Part shown: piece by piece, positions 52,197 to 59,925 of the stretch | Layout: every line of letters starts with the position of its first letter | How positions within the stretch are numbered: the stretch's first letter is position 1 | Assembly (NCBI RefSeq): GCF_000018145.1 | Contig: NC_009952.1 | Location: 3,100,001 to 3,164,000 of the forward strand | Length of the DNA: 64,000 nt | Direction: 5' to 3' | Origin: Dinoroseobacter shibae DFL 12 = DSM 16493 | Lineage (GTDB): Bacteria > Pseudomonadota > Alphaproteobacteria > Rhodobacterales > Rhodobacteraceae | Position numbers and translations under genes: made by a program | The notes under the pieces: model-generated | Told to the model about the DNA's origin: nothing | The model's database searches: none | What the model saw: only the letters and a program-made list of their open reading frames with translations

Positions 52197-52889
52197 TCAA
52201 TCCTTGAACCGGTAGCGGTGCAGCCCCGCGCCCTCCTGACGCAGCCAGTCGCGATGGACGGCATAGTCCGGGCAGATCCGCGCCACCACCCGCCAATAGG
52301 CCGCCGAATGGTTCATCTCGACCAGATGCGCGACCTCATGCGCGGCCACGTAATCCAGCACCTCGGGCGGCGCCATGATCAGCCGCCAGGAATACATCAG
52401 CCGCCCCGCCGACGAACAAGACCCCCAGCGCGACCGCGTATCGCGCAGGCTGATCCCACTGAACGCCCGTCCCACCAGGTCGGCATAATGCGCGCTCGCC
52501 TCCGACAACCGCGCCTGGGCCTGCGCCTTCAGCAATCCCGCGACATAAGCACCGGGCGAGGCCGCCCGCACCGGCACCTCGATGAAATCGCCCGCCAGCC
52601 CGCCGCGCCGCGCCTCGGTCTCCACCACCCGGGCCAACCGGCCCTCCAGCGGCAGCCGCGTGCCGATCCCGACCCGTTCTGCAGGCAGCTGCGTGGCCAG
52701 TTGCGCGCGCAGCCAGTCCTCCTGCGCGCGCAGGAAAGACAGCGCCCCGCGCTCGGTCCCGCCCCGCGGCACGGTCAGGGTCACCCGCCCGTCCAGCCGC
52801 GAGATCCGCAGCCCGTACCGCTTGGCCCGGGCCGAGCGTTTGACCGACACGGCGATCGGCGGGGGACCCGGCAACTCGTACTCGGTCAT
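52197..52889 (-). CDS. YgjP-type metallopeptidase (DUF45)
   Basis: A 230-residue zinc-dependent protein of the YgjP/WLM family. VAAHEVAHLVEMNHSAAYW (HExxH near residue 180, with a further His downstream) is the metal site, preceded by RSRWGSCSSAGRLMYSWRLIMAP, the family hallmark. The N-terminal half is rich in Arg. It starts at ATG 52889, divergent from the FYDLN-protein gene, and ends 31 bases before the GntR start. The substrate is unknown. Confidence 0.9.
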   Translation of the reverse strand: MTEYELPGPPPIAVSVKRSARAKRYGLRISRLDGRVTLTVPRGGTERGALSFLRAQEDWLRAQLATQLPAERVGIGTRLPLEGRLARVVETEARRGGLAGDFIEVPVRAASPGAYVAGLLKAQAQARLSEASAHYADLVGRAFSGISLRDTRSRWGSCSSAGRLMYSWRLIMAPPEVLDYVAAHEVAHLVEMNHSAAYWRVVARICPDYAVHRDWLRQEGAGLHRYRFKD

Positions 52890-52991
52890 GGACAGCGCGC
52901 TCCTCTCTCTTGCAAAAGCCTTTGACATGCCCATCCGCTTGTGGCAACCGACCCCGATCCGATCCGGCACCCGATGCAAAGAGGACCTGCA

Positions 52992-53318
52992 ATGCCCAAG
53001 GAAGACTGGGGCGTAAAACGCCTGTGCCCGACCACCGGCAAGCGATTCTACGACCTGAACCGCACCCCGATCATCAGCCCCTATACCGGCGAGGAAGTGG
53101 TGATCGAGACCGGGCGCAAATCGTCCGTGTCCCTGACCCGGGACAAGAAGGCGGTTCCCGCCGCCAAGAAGGAAGAAGAGACCGCGACCGATGATGTCGT
53201 CGAACTCGACGATGCAGAGGTCGAACTCGACGACGACGTGCTCGACGATGACGATGACGACACCGTCGCGCTCGACGATCTGGCCGACGTGGCCTCGGAC
53301 GGCGACGACGACGACTGA
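52992..53318 (+). CDS. FYDLN-acid family protein (TIGR02300)
   Basis: A 108-residue alphaproteobacterial protein. Residues 1-45 are conserved (WGVKRLCPTTGKRFYDLNRTP then PYTGEE), with the FYDLN motif at residues 19-23. The rest is a very acidic, disordered tail of Asp/Glu runs (VELDD, DDDDDD) ending DGDDDD. Function is unknown; the Cys/acid composition suggests metal or nucleoprotein binding, but that is a guess. ATG at 52992. It sits just upstream of the tRNA-Ala gene. Confidence 0.88.
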   Translation: MPKEDWGVKRLCPTTGKRFYDLNRTPIISPYTGEEVVIETGRKSSVSLTRDKKAVPAAKKEEETATDDVVELDDAEVELDDDVLDDDDDDTVALDDLADVASDGDDDD

Positions 53319-53356
53319 CCGGCTGGCGCGGGTCTCCAGGGGGGTGAAAAACCCTC

Positions 53357-53384
53357 TTGCACTCCCCGCGCCGCTTACTTAAAC
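53357..53384 (+). promoter_or_regulatory. Promoter of tRNA-Ala
   Basis: TTGCAC (53357-53362), 16 bases, TTAAAC (53379-53384), the form seen in alphaproteobacterial stable-RNA promoters. It places the start point about 25 bases before the mature tRNA. Confidence 0.6.
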
Positions 53385-53417
53385 AGCGCCAGCGGATGCG
53401 ACAGCATTCGCGCATTC

Positions 53418-53493
53418 GGGGCCTTAGCTCAGCTGGGAGAGCGCCTGCATGGCATGCAGGAGGTCAGCGGTTCGATCCCGCTAGGCTCCACCA
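53418..53493 (+). tRNA. tRNA-Ala (GGC)
   Basis: A complete 76-base cloverleaf with encoded CCA. The acceptor stem is GGGGCCT/AGGCTCC with one G-U pair. The D arm contains AGCTCAGCTGGGAGAGC. The anticodon stem CCTGC/GCAGG holds loop ATGGCAT, giving anticodon GGC. The T arm is AGCGG-TTCGATC-CCGCT. It decodes GCC/GCT. Confidence 0.97.
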
Positions 53494-53581
53494 AATTCTT
53501 TTCCAGGACATGCAATCAAACGTTCCACGGGTTGCGCAGGTAAGCCTTGGAAGTTCCAGTATGCATATAGAGAGCACCTGC

Positions 53582-54094
53582 ATGAAGTGTTCAGACTGCG
53601 GCATCGAGGTCGGAATTTTTTCGCATGTTGGTGGGCGTTGCCGCGACTGCAATCTCATAAATCTCGGCGCCGAAATGGGCAATCCCGATGCGTTGGCCCG
53701 TCAGGCGGCTGCATCTGACTCGCTGGAGGCCCGAGAAAACGCCGTTCTACAGGTGCTGGTGACCACGGAAACAGCCACCTCCGACCTCGTGATTGAGGAA
53801 AGGCTTGGTATCATCTCGGCCGAGGTCGTGATCGGGATGCACATTTTCAAGGATGTTCTCGTCGGCATCCGCAACACGGTTGGCGGCCGCAGCAAGACCT
53901 ATCAGGACGATTTGAGAAACATGCGCGAACAAGTGATAGGCGAATTGCAAGCCGAAGCGCTGAAAACTGGTGCGAATGCCGTTATCGCGGTCAGTCTCGA
54001 CTATCAGGAAATAGGTTCCAAAGCGCAATCCATGCTGATGGTCCTGGCTTCCGGCACTGCGGTCAAGCTAGCGGCCAGGTCTGAACAGACCTAG
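53582..54094 (+). CDS. YbjQ-like protein with zinc-ribbon start
   Basis: A protein of about 170 residues. MKCSDCGIEVGIFSHVGGRCRDC forms an N-terminal four-Cys ribbon (residues 2-23). A YbjQ/DUF74-like domain follows (about 65-165: SAEVVIGMHIFKDVLVGIRNTVGGRSKTYQDDLRNM, GANAVIAVSLDYQEI), a pentamer-forming fold of unknown function often labelled heavy-metal binding. An ATG at 53561 would add seven residues. Its base composition is less GC-rich than its neighbours and it lies directly after tRNA-Ala, both suggesting acquisition. Its stop shares a CTAG with a possible small ORF opposite. Confidence 0.8.
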   Translation: MKCSDCGIEVGIFSHVGGRCRDCNLINLGAEMGNPDALARQAAASDSLEARENAVLQVLVTTETATSDLVIEERLGIISAEVVIGMHIFKDVLVGIRNTVGGRSKTYQDDLRNMREQVIGELQAEALKTGANAVIAVSLDYQEIGSKAQSMLMVLASGTAVKLAARSEQT

Positions 54095-54249
54095 CCCTCT
54101 TGCGTGGCAAACGTCGATCTTATCCCACGGCCTTCCGGACCGATGGGCGTTGAGCCCTGAATCGCCCTTCCCACCTCCTGCATGCGCGCCCGCCACGCCC
54201 CGCGCACGTCTTGGCACCATTGGGGCCAAGGCGCCCCGCCGGACGCCAT
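54091..54249 (-). CDS. Possible 52-residue ORF
   Basis: An open frame from ATG at 54249 encoding MASGGAPWPQWCQDV, an amphipathic middle (RARMQEVGRAIQG) and ending FATQEG. Most third positions in its first half are G or C, and its stop overlaps that of the YbjQ-like gene in a CTAG, a pattern shared by two secure convergent pairs in this window. No clear ribosome site and no known family, so it may be chance. The remaining 109 bases to 54358 show nothing. Confidence 0.25.
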   Translation of the reverse strand: MASGGAPWPQWCQDVRGAWRARMQEVGRAIQGSTPIGPEGRGIRSTFATQEG

Positions 54250-54358
54250 GACCACCGAAGCCAAAGGACAGAACGGCTCGCCTCTGGGTCTTGGCCTGTT
54301 TCAACACGAAGTCGAGACAGGTACACTCAGGTCGGAACCGAACCCGACGACCTCCCGC

Positions 54359-54562
54359 TCACTTCAGCGCGCCGACCGCCTTCGCCCCGCCATGGTAGGC
54401 CAGCTTGCCCGCCCCGATCGCCCCTTTCGCGACGACCTTGGTGGTCCCCGCGGCAACACGGACGGAGCCGTCGATCACCTGGTCGGTGGAGCAGGCCGAA
54501 AGGCCCAGCAGCGCCGCGCACAGCACGGCCAGAGCGGGTTTGGAAGCGGCAATCTTCGTCAT
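54359..54562 (-). CDS. Small lipoprotein of unknown function
   Basis: A 67-residue lipoprotein. The signal region TKIAASKPALAVLCAALLGLSAC ends in lipobox LSAC (Cys about residue 24). The mature part STDQVIDGSVRVAAGTTKVVAKGAIGAGKLAYHGG is Gly/Ala/Val-rich and could form an amphipathic helix. Two adjacent ATGs (54565, 54562) are possible starts after GGAG. It is divergent from the LysR gene with about 155 bases between. No role is known. Confidence 0.7.
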   Translation of the reverse strand: MTKIAASKPALAVLCAALLGLSACSTDQVIDGSVRVAAGTTKVVAKGAIGAGKLAYHGGAKAVGALK

Positions 54563-54720
54563 CATCTCCGAGATCTCCATCGGGCAGCAGGGTTGGGAAG
54601 TCTCCGCCCGGCGGGCGTGGCCGAGGCCTGCTTCCATGGGCACGACCTACAACGCGGCTTGAAGCAAGAAAAACGAATTGGAATTATGTTTGAAACGAGT
54701 TTTGATGATATAAAGTCCTG

Positions 54721-55620
54721 ATGGACATCACTCTCATCCGCACCTTCCTCGAAGTCGCCGCCACCGGCTCCTTCGTGAACGCCTCCGACCGGCTGTTCGT
54801 GACCCAATCCGCCGTGAGCCTGCGCATCCAGCGCCTCGAAGACACGCTCGGCAAACCGCTTTTTTCCCGGTCCAAGTCGGGGGCCGAGCTGACCCCGGCC
54901 GGCCGCGCGTTCGAGCCCTACGCCCTGTCGCTGCTGAAGGTCTGGGAGGAAGCCCGCCAGCAGGTCGGCGTCCCCGAGGGCTTCACCCAGTCGCTCACGC
55001 TCGGCGCGCAATACTCCCTCTGGCCCCGGCTCGGCTTTCCTTGGATCGACGGTCTGCGCGCCGCCGCCCCGACCCTCAGCCTGCGGGCGGAACTCGGGAT
55101 GCCAGACCGCCTCACCCGGTTCCTGATCGAAGGCGTGATCCAGGCGGCCCTGGTCTACACCCCGCACCTGCGCCCGGGCCTCGCCGCCCGCAACCTGATG
55201 GAAGAAGATCTCGTGCTCGTCGCGTCGTGGCAGGCCGGGCTCGACGATCTGGCCACGCGCTATGTCTTCGTCGACTGGGGGCCGGAGTTTCACCACGCCC
55301 ACACCCTCGCCCTGCCGGAGCTGACCAATCCCGGCCTGACCCTGGCTCTCGGAGCCATGGCCCGGGACTACCTGCTGTCGCGACAAGCCGCAGCCTACCT
55401 GCCAGCCCGCGCCATTGCCGCCGATCTGGAGGCCGGGCGCCTGCACCTCGTGCCCGACGCGCCACGGTTTCCCTACCCGGTCTGGGTGGTCTGGCGCGAG
55501 GACGTGCCCACCCCCCTGCGCGAAACCGCCGACACAGCACTCGACACCATCGTCGCCCGGGTGGACGCCACCCAGGAAACCGTGCTGGCGGAGTTGTCCG
55601 AGATCAGCACCGCCCCCTGA
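54721..55620 (+). CDS. LysR-family transcriptional regulator
   Basis: A 299-residue regulator. The N-terminal winged helix (residues 1-60: MDITLIRTFLEVAATGSFVNASDRLFVTQSAVSLRIQRLE) is standard, followed by a substrate-binding domain (about 90-290). The closest look is to HdfR-type LysR proteins. It is divergent from a small lipoprotein gene; the upstream 60 bases are AT-rich and may hold its own operator. Target and ligand are unknown. Confidence 0.9.
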   Translation: MDITLIRTFLEVAATGSFVNASDRLFVTQSAVSLRIQRLEDTLGKPLFSRSKSGAELTPAGRAFEPYALSLLKVWEEARQQVGVPEGFTQSLTLGAQYSLWPRLGFPWIDGLRAAAPTLSLRAELGMPDRLTRFLIEGVIQAALVYTPHLRPGLAARNLMEEDLVLVASWQAGLDDLATRYVFVDWGPEFHHAHTLALPELTNPGLTLALGAMARDYLLSRQAAAYLPARAIAADLEAGRLHLVPDAPRFPYPVWVVWREDVPTPLRETADTALDTIVARVDATQETVLAELSEISTAP

Positions 55621-55644
55621 CGCCCCCTGCCCGCCGCGAAACAT

Positions 55645-55679
55645 GCCTTCATCTGTGCAGAAATACTCCGGGGGGGGCG
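55645..55679 (-). repeat. Family B element after LysR
   Basis: On the minus strand CCCCCCCCGGAGTATTTC continues into TGCACAGATGAAGGC. It is the most diverged copy, sharing the C-run and the (A/G)TATTT core. It lies 24 bases past the LysR stop in a 127-base gap. Confidence 0.6.
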
Positions 55680-55747
55680 CGACCACGACGGGGGCGGCGC
55701 CCTCAACCTCCGTTGACGCCCGCGCCCGCCCGGGCCACAAACGCGCG

Positions 55748-56266
55748 ATGATCACCCGCACGCATCAAAAGGACGACGCCGCCTCCACGGCCGTCTATTC
55801 CCCCTGCGAGCACTACCGTTACGCGCTGACCCGGACATGGGACACGGACGGGCGGCGCATCCTATTCGTGATGCTGAACCCCTCCACCGCCACCGAGGTG
55901 CAGAACGACCCCACGGTCGAGCGCTGCGAACGCCGCGCCCGGGCCTTGGGCTATGGCGCGTTCCGGGTCTGCAACATCTTCGCCTGGCGCGACACCGATC
56001 CCCGGGCGATGCGCGCGGCCCGCGACCCGGTGGGCCCAGGCAATGACGCGGCGATCACCGACGGGGCCGCCTGGGCCGACGCGGTGCTTTGCGCCTGGGG
56101 CACCCACGGCGCGCATCTGGACCGCGGACCGCAGGTCACGCAGCTGCTGCGCGGCACGGGCAAACCGCTCTTGCACCTGGGGCTGAGCAAGGCGGGCCAC
56201 CCCAAGCACCCGCTCTACATCGCCTACACGCAACAGCCCGAACCGTGGGAGTTCCGCGATGATTGA
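55748..56266 (+). CDS. DUF1643 protein
   Basis: A 172-residue cytoplasmic protein of the DUF1643 family. YRYALTRTWDTDGRRILFVMLNPSTAT (residues 23-49), DPTVERCERRARALGYGAFRVCNIFAWR and WGTHGAHLDR are the conserved blocks, resembling the uracil-DNA-glycosylase-like fold of unknown activity. ATG at 55748. Its end overlaps the alpha/beta hydrolase start by eight bases, so they are cotranscribed. Confidence 0.88.
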   Translation: MITRTHQKDDAASTAVYSPCEHYRYALTRTWDTDGRRILFVMLNPSTATEVQNDPTVERCERRARALGYGAFRVCNIFAWRDTDPRAMRAARDPVGPGNDAAITDGAAWADAVLCAWGTHGAHLDRGPQVTQLLRGTGKPLLHLGLSKAGHPKHPLYIAYTQQPEPWEFRDD

Positions 56267-57146
56267 CGGCTTCACCCGCTCCCGCTTCGCCACCAACGGG
56301 ATCACGCTCTCGGTCCACCAGGCGGGCCGCGGCACCCCGCTGATCCTGCTCCACGGCTATCCGCAGAACCATGCCTGCTGGTCCCGTATCGCCCCCACCC
56401 TGGCGGAGCATTTCCACGTGATCATCCCCGACCTGCGCGGCTACGGCGACAGCGACGCGCCCCCCGACAACGCAGATCACAGCACCTATGCCAAGCGCAC
56501 CATGGCGCGCGACATCACCGGGCTGATGGATGCGCTCGACCTGCCCCGCGCTCATATCCTCGGTCATGACAGGGGCGGCCGCGTGGCCTACCGGCTGGCG
56601 CTCGATGCGCCCGACCGCGTCGACCGGCTGGGCATCATCGAGATCGTGCCGACCGGCGCCTTCTGGGCCAATTGGGACGCAACCCTCGCGATGAAGGCCT
56701 ATCACTGGACCTTCCTCGCCCAGCCCGCGCCCCTGCCCGAGCGGATGATCGGCGCGGACCCTGTGGCCTATATCGACTGGACCCTGGCCGCCTGGACCCG
56801 GGCGAAATCGCTCGACGTGTTCCCGCCCGAGGCCCTCGACAGCTACCGCGCCCAGGCCCGCGACCCGGCCCGCATCCACGCGATGTGCGCCGACTACCGC
56901 GCCGGGGCCACCTTCGACCGGGCGCTCGATGACGCGGACGCCGCGGCAGGGCGCAAGATTAGCGCGCCGCTGATGTTCCTCTGGGCCAAGGGCGGCTTTC
57001 CCGCCCAGACCGGCGATCCCGCAAACCACTGGCGCGCCTGGGCCACGGATGTACGAGACGCGTCCTGCGTCTCGGGCCATTTCGCCATGGAGGAGGCGCC
57101 CGAGGACGTGCTCGCGACCTTCCTGCCGTTCTTCAAGGGGTCCTAG
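56259..57146 (+). CDS. Alpha/beta hydrolase, haloacetate dehalogenase-like
   Basis: A 295-residue hydrolase. LILLHGYPQNHACW (oxyanion region, residues 29-42), DLRGYGDSDAP, and the nucleophile elbow GHDRGGRVAYRLAL with Asp, not Ser, near residue 105. Asp is the nucleophile in haloalkane/haloacetate dehalogenases and epoxide hydrolases; the overall pattern is closest to fluoroacetate dehalogenase. The catalytic His is in SGHFAMEEAPE. The start overlaps the DUF1643 gene and the stop shares a CTAG with the convergent membrane protein. Confidence 0.88.
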   Translation: MIDGFTRSRFATNGITLSVHQAGRGTPLILLHGYPQNHACWSRIAPTLAEHFHVIIPDLRGYGDSDAPPDNADHSTYAKRTMARDITGLMDALDLPRAHILGHDRGGRVAYRLALDAPDRVDRLGIIEIVPTGAFWANWDATLAMKAYHWTFLAQPAPLPERMIGADPVAYIDWTLAAWTRAKSLDVFPPEALDSYRAQARDPARIHAMCADYRAGATFDRALDDADAAAGRKISAPLMFLWAKGGFPAQTGDPANHWRAWATDVRDASCVSGHFAMEEAPEDVLATFLPFFKGS

Positions 57147-57856
57147 GTCTTGGCCGGATGCCGGTCGGTCCACCACAACAGCACCAGCGCGATGATCCCG
57201 ACCATGGCCAGCACAGAGACCAGCGGCTCGGTCGTGCCATTGGCCACCACGATGCCGGTCAGGGCCCAGATCACCGCGACACTGTATTCCGGCGTGTCGG
57301 CCCGGCGGCTCTGGGTCCAGCGTGCGATGAAAAAGGCCAGCGACACGCCCACCACTGCCCAGAACAGCGCCCCGAACCCCACCCCGTAGCCCGCCGCGAC
57401 CGTGGCGAGCGACACGCAGGCCGCCGCACTCACCCACCCGGCATAAAGCGCGATAGGCGTGCGCAGCCAGAGCCGGTCGCGAAGCGGCGCGCGCAGAAGC
57501 GCGATGACCGCCGGGATCAGCATGGCGAAGATCAGCACCGCCGCCCCGATCGCCGAATGGGTCGCAAGCCAGAGCCAGGGCGTGCCCGCCGCGAGGCTGA
57601 CCATCAGCGGCCAGCGCACATGGTCCCAATCTTCGGCCATGGGCCGCTTCCAGAGCCCGAAGGCCGCCGACACCACCAGCCAGACATAAAGCACGCCCCA
57701 GATCGCGAAGGCATAGCCCGCGGGCTGCACCGGGGGGCGCACCTGCGGGATCGGCAACTGTTCGGCGCGAAACCCGCTGAACGGCTCGGTCACGAGGGGC
57801 GAGAGCACGAAGGAGAGGGTCAGGATAGCGGTCGCGATGGCGGGAAACTTGGACAT
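57143..57856 (-). CDS. TspO/tryptophan-rich sensory-like membrane protein
   Basis: A 237-residue protein with about seven hydrophobic segments. PVQPAGYAFAIWGVLYVWLV (residues 42-61) is the signature also seen in TspO/MBR-type proteins, which bind porphyrins or sterols, but this branch is longer and less like classical five-helix TspO. Annotated relatives in Rhodobacterales carry the name tryptophan-rich sensory protein. Its stop overlaps that of the hydrolase gene. Ligand unknown. Confidence 0.75.
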   Translation of the reverse strand: MSKFPAIATAILTLSFVLSPLVTEPFSGFRAEQLPIPQVRPPVQPAGYAFAIWGVLYVWLVVSAAFGLWKRPMAEDWDHVRWPLMVSLAAGTPWLWLATHSAIGAAVLIFAMLIPAVIALLRAPLRDRLWLRTPIALYAGWVSAAACVSLATVAAGYGVGFGALFWAVVGVSLAFFIARWTQSRRADTPEYSVAVIWALTGIVVANGTTEPLVSVLAMVGIIALVLLWWTDRHPAKT

Positions 57857-57903
57857 GCCTCACCCTAACACCTGCCCACCCGCACGGTCCATCGCCACGG
57901 GGC

Positions 57904-57953
57904 CAAGGATTTTGAGAAAAATCCTTGGCAAAATCCTTGCTCAAGGATTTTGC
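57904..57953. repeat. Pair of related palindromes upstream of rpsO
   Basis: First, CAAGGATTTT and AAAATCCTTG around GAGA (57904-57927). Directly after it, 12-base arms GCAAAATCCTTG and reverse complement around CT (57928-57953). The same ten-base block thus appears four times in alternating orientation. The CAAG/CTTG caps recall family A. It lies 47 bases before the TspO-like gene's start side and about 145 bases before rpsO; no other gene is in the 242-base gap. Confidence 0.85.
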
Positions 57954-58098
57954 CCGCGCTGGGCAGATCGGGGCTTTTCACCGGCCAGGTTATTGCCTAT
58001 ACGCCCGCATCTGCGCCGCGCTGCGCGGGTTCCACGAGCCTTGCTGGACGACATCCCGGCCTGCGCTGACCCTGAAACCTCTATCGAAGGAGACACCG

Positions 58099-58368
58099 AT
58101 GTCGATCACCGCCGAAGAAAAAGCCCGCCTGATCAAGGAATACGCGACCAAGGAGGGCGACACCGGCTCCCCCGAAGTGCAGATCGCGATCCTGTCGAGC
58201 CGCATCGCCACCCTGACCGAGCACTTCAAGTCGCACAAGAAGGACAACCACTCCCGTCGTGGCCTTCTGATGATGGTGGCCCAGCGCCGCAAACTGCTCG
58301 ACTACGTCAAGGGCAAGGACGAGGCCCGCTACCAGAAGCTGATCTCCTCCCTGGGCCTGCGCCGCTAA
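58099..58368 (+). CDS. rpsO: 30S ribosomal protein S15
   Basis: An 89-residue primary 16S rRNA-binding protein. [17 protein letters not shown] (residues 20-36), [30 protein letters not shown] and the ending ISSLGLRR are diagnostic and the length is exact. ATG at 58099 follows GAAGGAG. A terminator follows, then two minus-strand genes before pnp; in most proteobacteria rpsO and pnp are adjacent, so here the pair is interrupted. Confidence 0.97.
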   Translation: MSITAEEKARLIKEYATKEGDTGSPEVQIAILSSRIATLTEHFKSHKKDNHSRRGLLMMVAQRRKLLDYVKGKDEARYQKLISSLGLRR

Positions 58369-58391
58369 GCGCCCCTCGGACTGAGATTTCG

Positions 58392-58420
58392 AAGCCCGCT
58401 CCGACCCGAGCGGGCTTTTT
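58392..58420 (+). terminator. Rho-independent terminator of rpsO
   Basis: AGCCCGCTC and GAGCGGGCT pair around a short loop and are followed by five T residues, 23 bases past the rpsO stop. Confidence 0.9.
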
Positions 58421-58466
58421 GCTGTGCGGAGCGTCCGAGACGAAACGAGACAGCGAAATCTGCGCC

Positions 58467-58823
58467 TCACGCCCAGCACACCGCGAAGGACAGTCCGAAC
58501 ATCAATGTCATGATCGGACCCCAGAGCCTGCGTTCCGCGGCCGACGGTGTGATCCAGTTCAGCACCATGCTGACCCCGGTCACGGCAACAGCGCCCCACC
58601 CGGTCCAGCGCGGCCAGCCCGGCCAGTGCCCATCCGCAGACAGGATCGCCAGCGCCATGGCCACCAGAAGGACGATGGACAGCGCGGCCACCATCCGTCC
58701 GGACCGTGGCAAGGCCCCCTCGACCTGCCCGCCTTGCGTGAGACGCCCCCAGGGAGCTCCGAGGATCAGCGCGACCTGAAAGCCGATCACACCAAGGATC
58801 AGTGCACCGTAGATAACCGCCAT
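58467..58823 (-). CDS. Hypothetical membrane protein, four helices
   Basis: A 118-residue protein with four hydrophobic segments (about residues 3-22, 45-62, 72-88, 100-116). It begins MAVIYGALILGVIGFQVAL and ends FGLSFAVCWA. No conserved motif beyond Trp/Gly-rich loops is recognised. It lies 39 bases downstream of the exonuclease-like gene on the same strand and inside the rpsO-pnp interval. Confidence 0.7.
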   Translation of the reverse strand: MAVIYGALILGVIGFQVALILGAPWGRLTQGGQVEGALPRSGRMVAALSIVLLVAMALAILSADGHWPGWPRWTGWGAVAVTGVSMVLNWITPSAAERRLWGPIMTLMFGLSFAVCWA

Positions 58824-58862
58824 CCCAATTTCCCCCGCTCCGCGTGTGATCGGCTCGCCCGC

Positions 58863-59771
58863 TCACTCCAGCAGAATGTCCGCCACCACCGGGTAATGAT
58901 CCGTGGGCCATTCGCCGGGAAACCGCGTCCGCAGGACAACCGGCGGCCCGGCGGCATCCATCGGCCCGGCCAGAGCGATGTGGTCGATGGCGCCGAACAG
59001 ATTCAGCCCCCGGTTGAAGTGATAAGTGGCCCCGGCCACGGGCAGGAAGGTCCAGCCGGCGTCCTCCAGAATGCCGTGGGTGGCCGAGCCCAGACGCGCG
59101 TTGATATCGCCCAACAGCACGACCCGCTCCCCCGCTGCCAGAGCGGGGGCAAACCGGTCGGCCACCAGCGCGGCCGACAGCCGCCGGTTCGAGATGCTTC
59201 TGAACTCGAAATGAACGTTCACCACCCGGAAAACCCGCCCGGTCACCCGGTCGCGGAACCGCGCCCAGGAGGCAAAGGCCGGGAACGACCCGTTGAAGGT
59301 CGGCGCATAGATCACGTCCGGGGTGTCGGCGAAGAAAAACCAGCCCTCCTCCAGCGCCTCAAGCCGGTCCGCGCGGTAAAAGATCGGCTGGGTCTGGGGT
59401 GTGTCCCGCCAGTCCCCGTGATGGGTCGCGGCGAAACCCGGGTTCTGCGCCAACAGCCAGTCGCGGGCGAGGTTCACGCTGCCATCGGAGCCGCGCAGGA
59501 AACTCTCCATCTCCTGAAAGCCCACGAGATCGGCCTCCAGCGCCTTGAACGCGGCGTTCAGCGGACCCTTGCGCCGCTCCCAGTCGCCGCGCGACCAGGC
59601 GCCCTCGGCCCGGCCCAGCACAATGTAGTGCACGTTGTAGCTTGCCAGCCGCAGCGCGCCCTCGGGACGCGGTGGCAGGGTTTCGGCACCGGAATTGCGC
59701 ACCAACTGCGTACAGGCCACCAGCCCCAGGGCCAGAACCAGTCCCGTGATCGCCCTCAGAACCCCCGTCAA
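58863..59771 (-). CDS. Endonuclease/exonuclease/phosphatase-fold lipoprotein
   Basis: A 302-residue exported protein. A signal peptide with lipobox LVAC (Cys about 20) predicts a lipoprotein. The EEP fold has RLASYNVHYIVLG (Asn, about residue 47), GFQEMESFL (catalytic Glu), HFEFRSISNRR, LLGDINARLGS (Asp/Asn) and the final WPTDHYPVVADI (Asp-His). It may act on nucleic acid or phospholipid outside the cytoplasm; the substrate is unknown. It is divergent from pnp with a 224-base gap. Confidence 0.85.
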   Translation of the reverse strand: MTGVLRAITGLVLALGLVACTQLVRNSGAETLPPRPEGALRLASYNVHYIVLGRAEGAWSRGDWERRKGPLNAAFKALEADLVGFQEMESFLRGSDGSVNLARDWLLAQNPGFAATHHGDWRDTPQTQPIFYRADRLEALEEGWFFFADTPDVIYAPTFNGSFPAFASWARFRDRVTGRVFRVVNVHFEFRSISNRRLSAALVADRFAPALAAGERVVLLGDINARLGSATHGILEDAGWTFLPVAGATYHFNRGLNLFGAIDHIALAGPMDAAGPPVVLRTRFPGEWPTDHYPVVADILLE

Positions 59772-59925
59772 ACCGCCCCGCCCTTTCCGGCCCGGACCTG
59801 CGCGAAATCCGCACGTCCCGTTAGCGCACCCAGATTGCAGGTTTTCTTACGGGCGCAAAAGGTGTATCCGCGAGAAATCTGAGACGTGACGCTCGGGCCC
59901 CGGCGTGATGCGAAGGACAGGGGTC

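Noticed and set aside
53418-54094. tRNA-anchored genomic island with attachment sites
   Set aside because: No integrase and no second copy of the tRNA 3' end was found downstream; only composition suggests transfer.
54182-54721. Plus-strand frame upstream of LysR
   Set aside because: It opposes the small lipoprotein gene, which has a clear lipobox, and shows no family features.
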